Positions 62,535 to 64,000 of a stretch of DNA of 64,000 nt are shown here, in pieces; positions within the stretch are counted from its first letter, which is position 1, and the number at the start of each line of letters is the position of its first letter. The stretch comes from Klebsiella aerogenes KCTC 2190 (lineage in GTDB: Bacteria > Pseudomonadota > Gammaproteobacteria > Enterobacterales > Enterobacteriaceae): NCBI RefSeq assembly GCF_000215745.1, contig NC_015663.1, forward strand, positions 4,216,001 to 4,280,000. Reading direction: 5' to 3'. The notes beneath the pieces were generated by a model. It was not told the DNA's origin and did no database searches. It was given only the letters and a program-made list of their open reading frames with translations. The position numbers were made by a program, and so were the translations under genes.

Positions 62535-62566
62535 GCCGGATGGCGGCTACGCCTTATCCGGCCTAC
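62535..62566. repeat. REP (repetitive extragenic palindromic) element
   Basis: GCCGGATGGCGG, then CTACGCC, then TTATCCGGCCTAC: the standard enterobacterial REP core with its hairpin (GCCGGAT/ATCCGGC). It lies in the narV-nhoA convergent gap, a usual REP position. Confidence 0.9.
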
Positions 62567-62605
62567 AACGGCGAAACTGCGCTTTCTTCGCCGTCGTCAT
62601 CAGCG

Positions 62606-63451
62606 TTACTTCCCGGCTTCCGGATGGGTATCGAACGCCGCCATCACTGCTGCCAGCGCGGCTTCGCTGAAGCCGTGCTTCGGGTCATCTACACCAAGTC
62701 CGAAGCGGGTTTGCAGCGTTTCATAAAGCGCCGACACGTCCGCAAGATCCACCTTCTCCACTACATGGTTATTTTCCCAGTGGGTAAAATGGAAATTGGT
62801 GAGCGTCATTTTTCCGCCGTCCGGCAGATGACGACACATCAGCAGATGATGGCGGAAATGGGACTGCGGCCAATGCGCCGACCAGAAGTTACCCATCACA
62901 TAATCAGAGGCATATTGTCGCCCCAGATCGAAATGGTACATCGACTGCCAGTGTTCATGATGATTAAACTGCAGCGTCCACTCATCGCCTTCGTGCACCA
63001 GGCGGTAAACACCATGCGGCGTATGCTGCGGAATATCGGCCAGCAGCTTAATCGGCGCGGTCAGGGTTTGCCCCCCAAAACCGACATCAGCAATCCAGCG
63101 TTCGCCTTCGACCTCCACCAGCAGTAAGCGATGGGTGCGCGGCGGCATCTGCGGCGGATTCGCCAGCACCACGCGGCCCAACAGGCTGCGAACCGAGAAA
63201 CCGATCTCGCTTAGCGCCCGCTGCAACAGCCCGTTCTGTTCAAAGCAGTAGCCGCCGCGGCGGGCGGTGATTAACTTTTCCTCCAGCGCCCGATCGTCAA
63301 GGTGGATTTCACGCGGTAGCAGAACGTCCAGGTTCTCAAACGGGATCGCGCTATTATGATGGCTATGCAACTCTCGCAGGGTGTCAATGGAAACATCGGG
63401 GGTTCCCGTCCAGGCCAGACGAGTAAAATACGCGCTTAAAAATGGGGTCAT
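62606..63451 (-). CDS. nhoA: Arylamine N-acetyltransferase NhoA
   Basis: A 281-aa arylamine N-acetyltransferase (also N-hydroxyarylamine O-acetyltransferase). The catalytic triad is C69 (RRGGYCFEQN), H107 (PPRTHRLLL) and D122 (IADVGFGG), identical in position to E. coli and Salmonella enzymes when the start is taken at 63451; an adjacent ATG at 63454 is also possible. It acetylates aromatic amines with acetyl-CoA. Convergent to the nar operon. Confidence 0.96.
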   Translation of the reverse strand: MTPFLSAYFTRLAWTGTPDVSIDTLRELHSHHNSAIPFENLDVLLPREIHLDDRALEEKLITARRGGYCFEQNGLLQRALSEIGFSVRSLLGRVVLANPPQMPPRTHRLLLVEVEGERWIADVGFGGQTLTAPIKLLADIPQHTPHGVYRLVHEGDEWTLQFNHHEHWQSMYHFDLGRQYASDYVMGNFWSAHWPQSHFRHHLLMCRHLPDGGKMTLTNFHFTHWENNHVVEKVDLADVSALYETLQTRFGLGVDDPKHGFSEAALAAVMAAFDTHPEAGK

Positions 63452-63625
63452 CAACGCCTCCAGCTTTTGGTGTCCGACATTTATAGCCTATTTTTTCCCC
63501 GCGACGGTGTATTTTGTGCGATCGCGCCAGCTGATATCTGATTTACATAGCCGTTGATGTATTGATTACCTTTGTATTGTGAATAAACTACTTACAGGCA
63601 TTCGCCCACTCACCAAGGAACGCTT

Positions 63626-64000
63626 ATGAGCCGTTTTCGCCACGTGGAACTTCAGTACGCCAGCCGCCTGCTCAACCACGGCCCGACCATTATGATCACC
63701 AGTTATGATGCGCAGTCAGGACGGCGTAACGTGATGTCCGCCGCCTGGTCGATGCCGGTTGAGTTTGCCCCGCCGCGAGTGGCTATTGTGGTGGATAAAA
63801 GCACCTGGACGCGGGAGATCATTGAGCGTAACGGCGCCTTTGGCATTGTGGTGCCGGGCGTGGCCGCCGCCAGTTGGGTCTATGCGGTCGGCAGCGTGAG
63901 CGGGCGTGATGAAGATAAGTTCAATGCTTACGGAATCCCGGTGGTGAATGGGCCCGAACTGGGGCTACCGTTAATTGAAGAGAAATGCCTGGCGTGGATG
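63626..64000 (+). CDS. yddH: Flavin reductase-like protein YddH (3' end outside window)
   Basis: The first 125 codons of a flavin-reductase-like (FMN-binding split barrel) protein that resembles YddH: start MSRFRHVELQYASRLLNHGPT, then RRNVMSAAWSMPVEFAPPRVAIVVDKSTWTRE and AVGSVSGRDEDKFNAYGIPVV. It runs off the right edge in frame. It neighbours nhoA divergently as in E. coli. It could supply reduced FMN to flavin monooxygenases; partner unknown. AAGGA precedes the ATG. Confidence 0.9.
   Translation, partial: MSRFRHVELQYASRLLNHGPTIMITSYDAQSGRRNVMSAAWSMPVEFAPPRVAIVVDKSTWTREIIERNGAFGIVVPGVAAASWVYAVGSVSGRDEDKFNAYGIPVVNGPELGLPLIEEKCLAWM

Noticed and set aside
1..64000. CRISPR arrays, tRNA or rRNA genes, prophage or integrase
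   Set aside because: No spaced direct repeats, cloverleaf-like sequences, phage structural genes or recombinases were seen on either strand.

Overview
The window is chromosomal DNA from an enterobacterium of the Klebsiella/Raoultella group. Its backbone runs in the same order as E. coli K-12: osmC, sra, maeA, adhP, fdnIHG, yddG, then narUZYWV, nhoA and yddH. Blocks typical of Klebsiella lie between these genes: a complete benzoate/catechol pathway, the smvA/smvR efflux pair, a KPN_01854/KPN_01858-type ABC transporter and flavin monooxygenase locus, and a second liv-type transporter. I see no tRNA, rRNA, CRISPR array, intact insertion sequence or prophage. The only mobile-looking element is a MITE-like repeat of about 200 bp.

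Layout. 1-8.5 kb: 5'-part of a YdeP-type molybdopterin oxidoreductase, a cyanide-insensitive-type cytochrome bd operon with a third small DUF2474 gene, a bestrophin-like protein, the MITE, a DyP peroxidase and a CDF cation exporter. 8.5-14 kb: an MpaB-family protein, osmC, a LysR gene divergent from a secreted metallo-beta-lactamase-fold protein, sra and maeA. 14-21 kb: a LacI/MFS/SDR/RbsD-like sugar module, an ABC-F ATPase behind a structured leader, and a MarR-GNAT fusion. 21-30.8 kb: adhP, a five-component peptide/nickel-type ABC transporter with a luciferase-like monooxygenase and an AhpD-like protein, then araJ. 30.8-36 kb: livF-G-M-H-K-type genes. 36-39 kb: small envelope proteins, ydhR, a PPK2 kinase and a CcdA/CcdB-like pair.

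39-43.6 kb: fdnGHI, nitrate-inducible formate dehydrogenase with an in-frame UGA selenocysteine codon, a SECIS-like hairpin and FNR/NarL-like sites. 43.8-51.9 kb: yddG, then benDCBA and catACB, with a PcaR/PcaU-type IclR regulator and a matching palindromic operator. 52-54.2 kb: smvA and smvR around paired operators. 54.3-64 kb: narU-narZYWV, nhoA and the start of yddH.

How the parts work together. FdnGHI feeds electrons from formate to quinone, and the NarZYV reductase with the NarU transporter can use them for nitrate respiration. The bd-type oxidase is an alternative quinol oxidase. BenABCD and CatABC together convert benzoate to beta-ketoadipate enol-lactone; the lower pathway is not in the window. 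The locus at 22.4-29.6 kb is the best candidate for an undescribed function. It looks like import of a small organic solute followed by FMN-dependent oxidation or desulfonation, but its substrate cannot be read from sequence.
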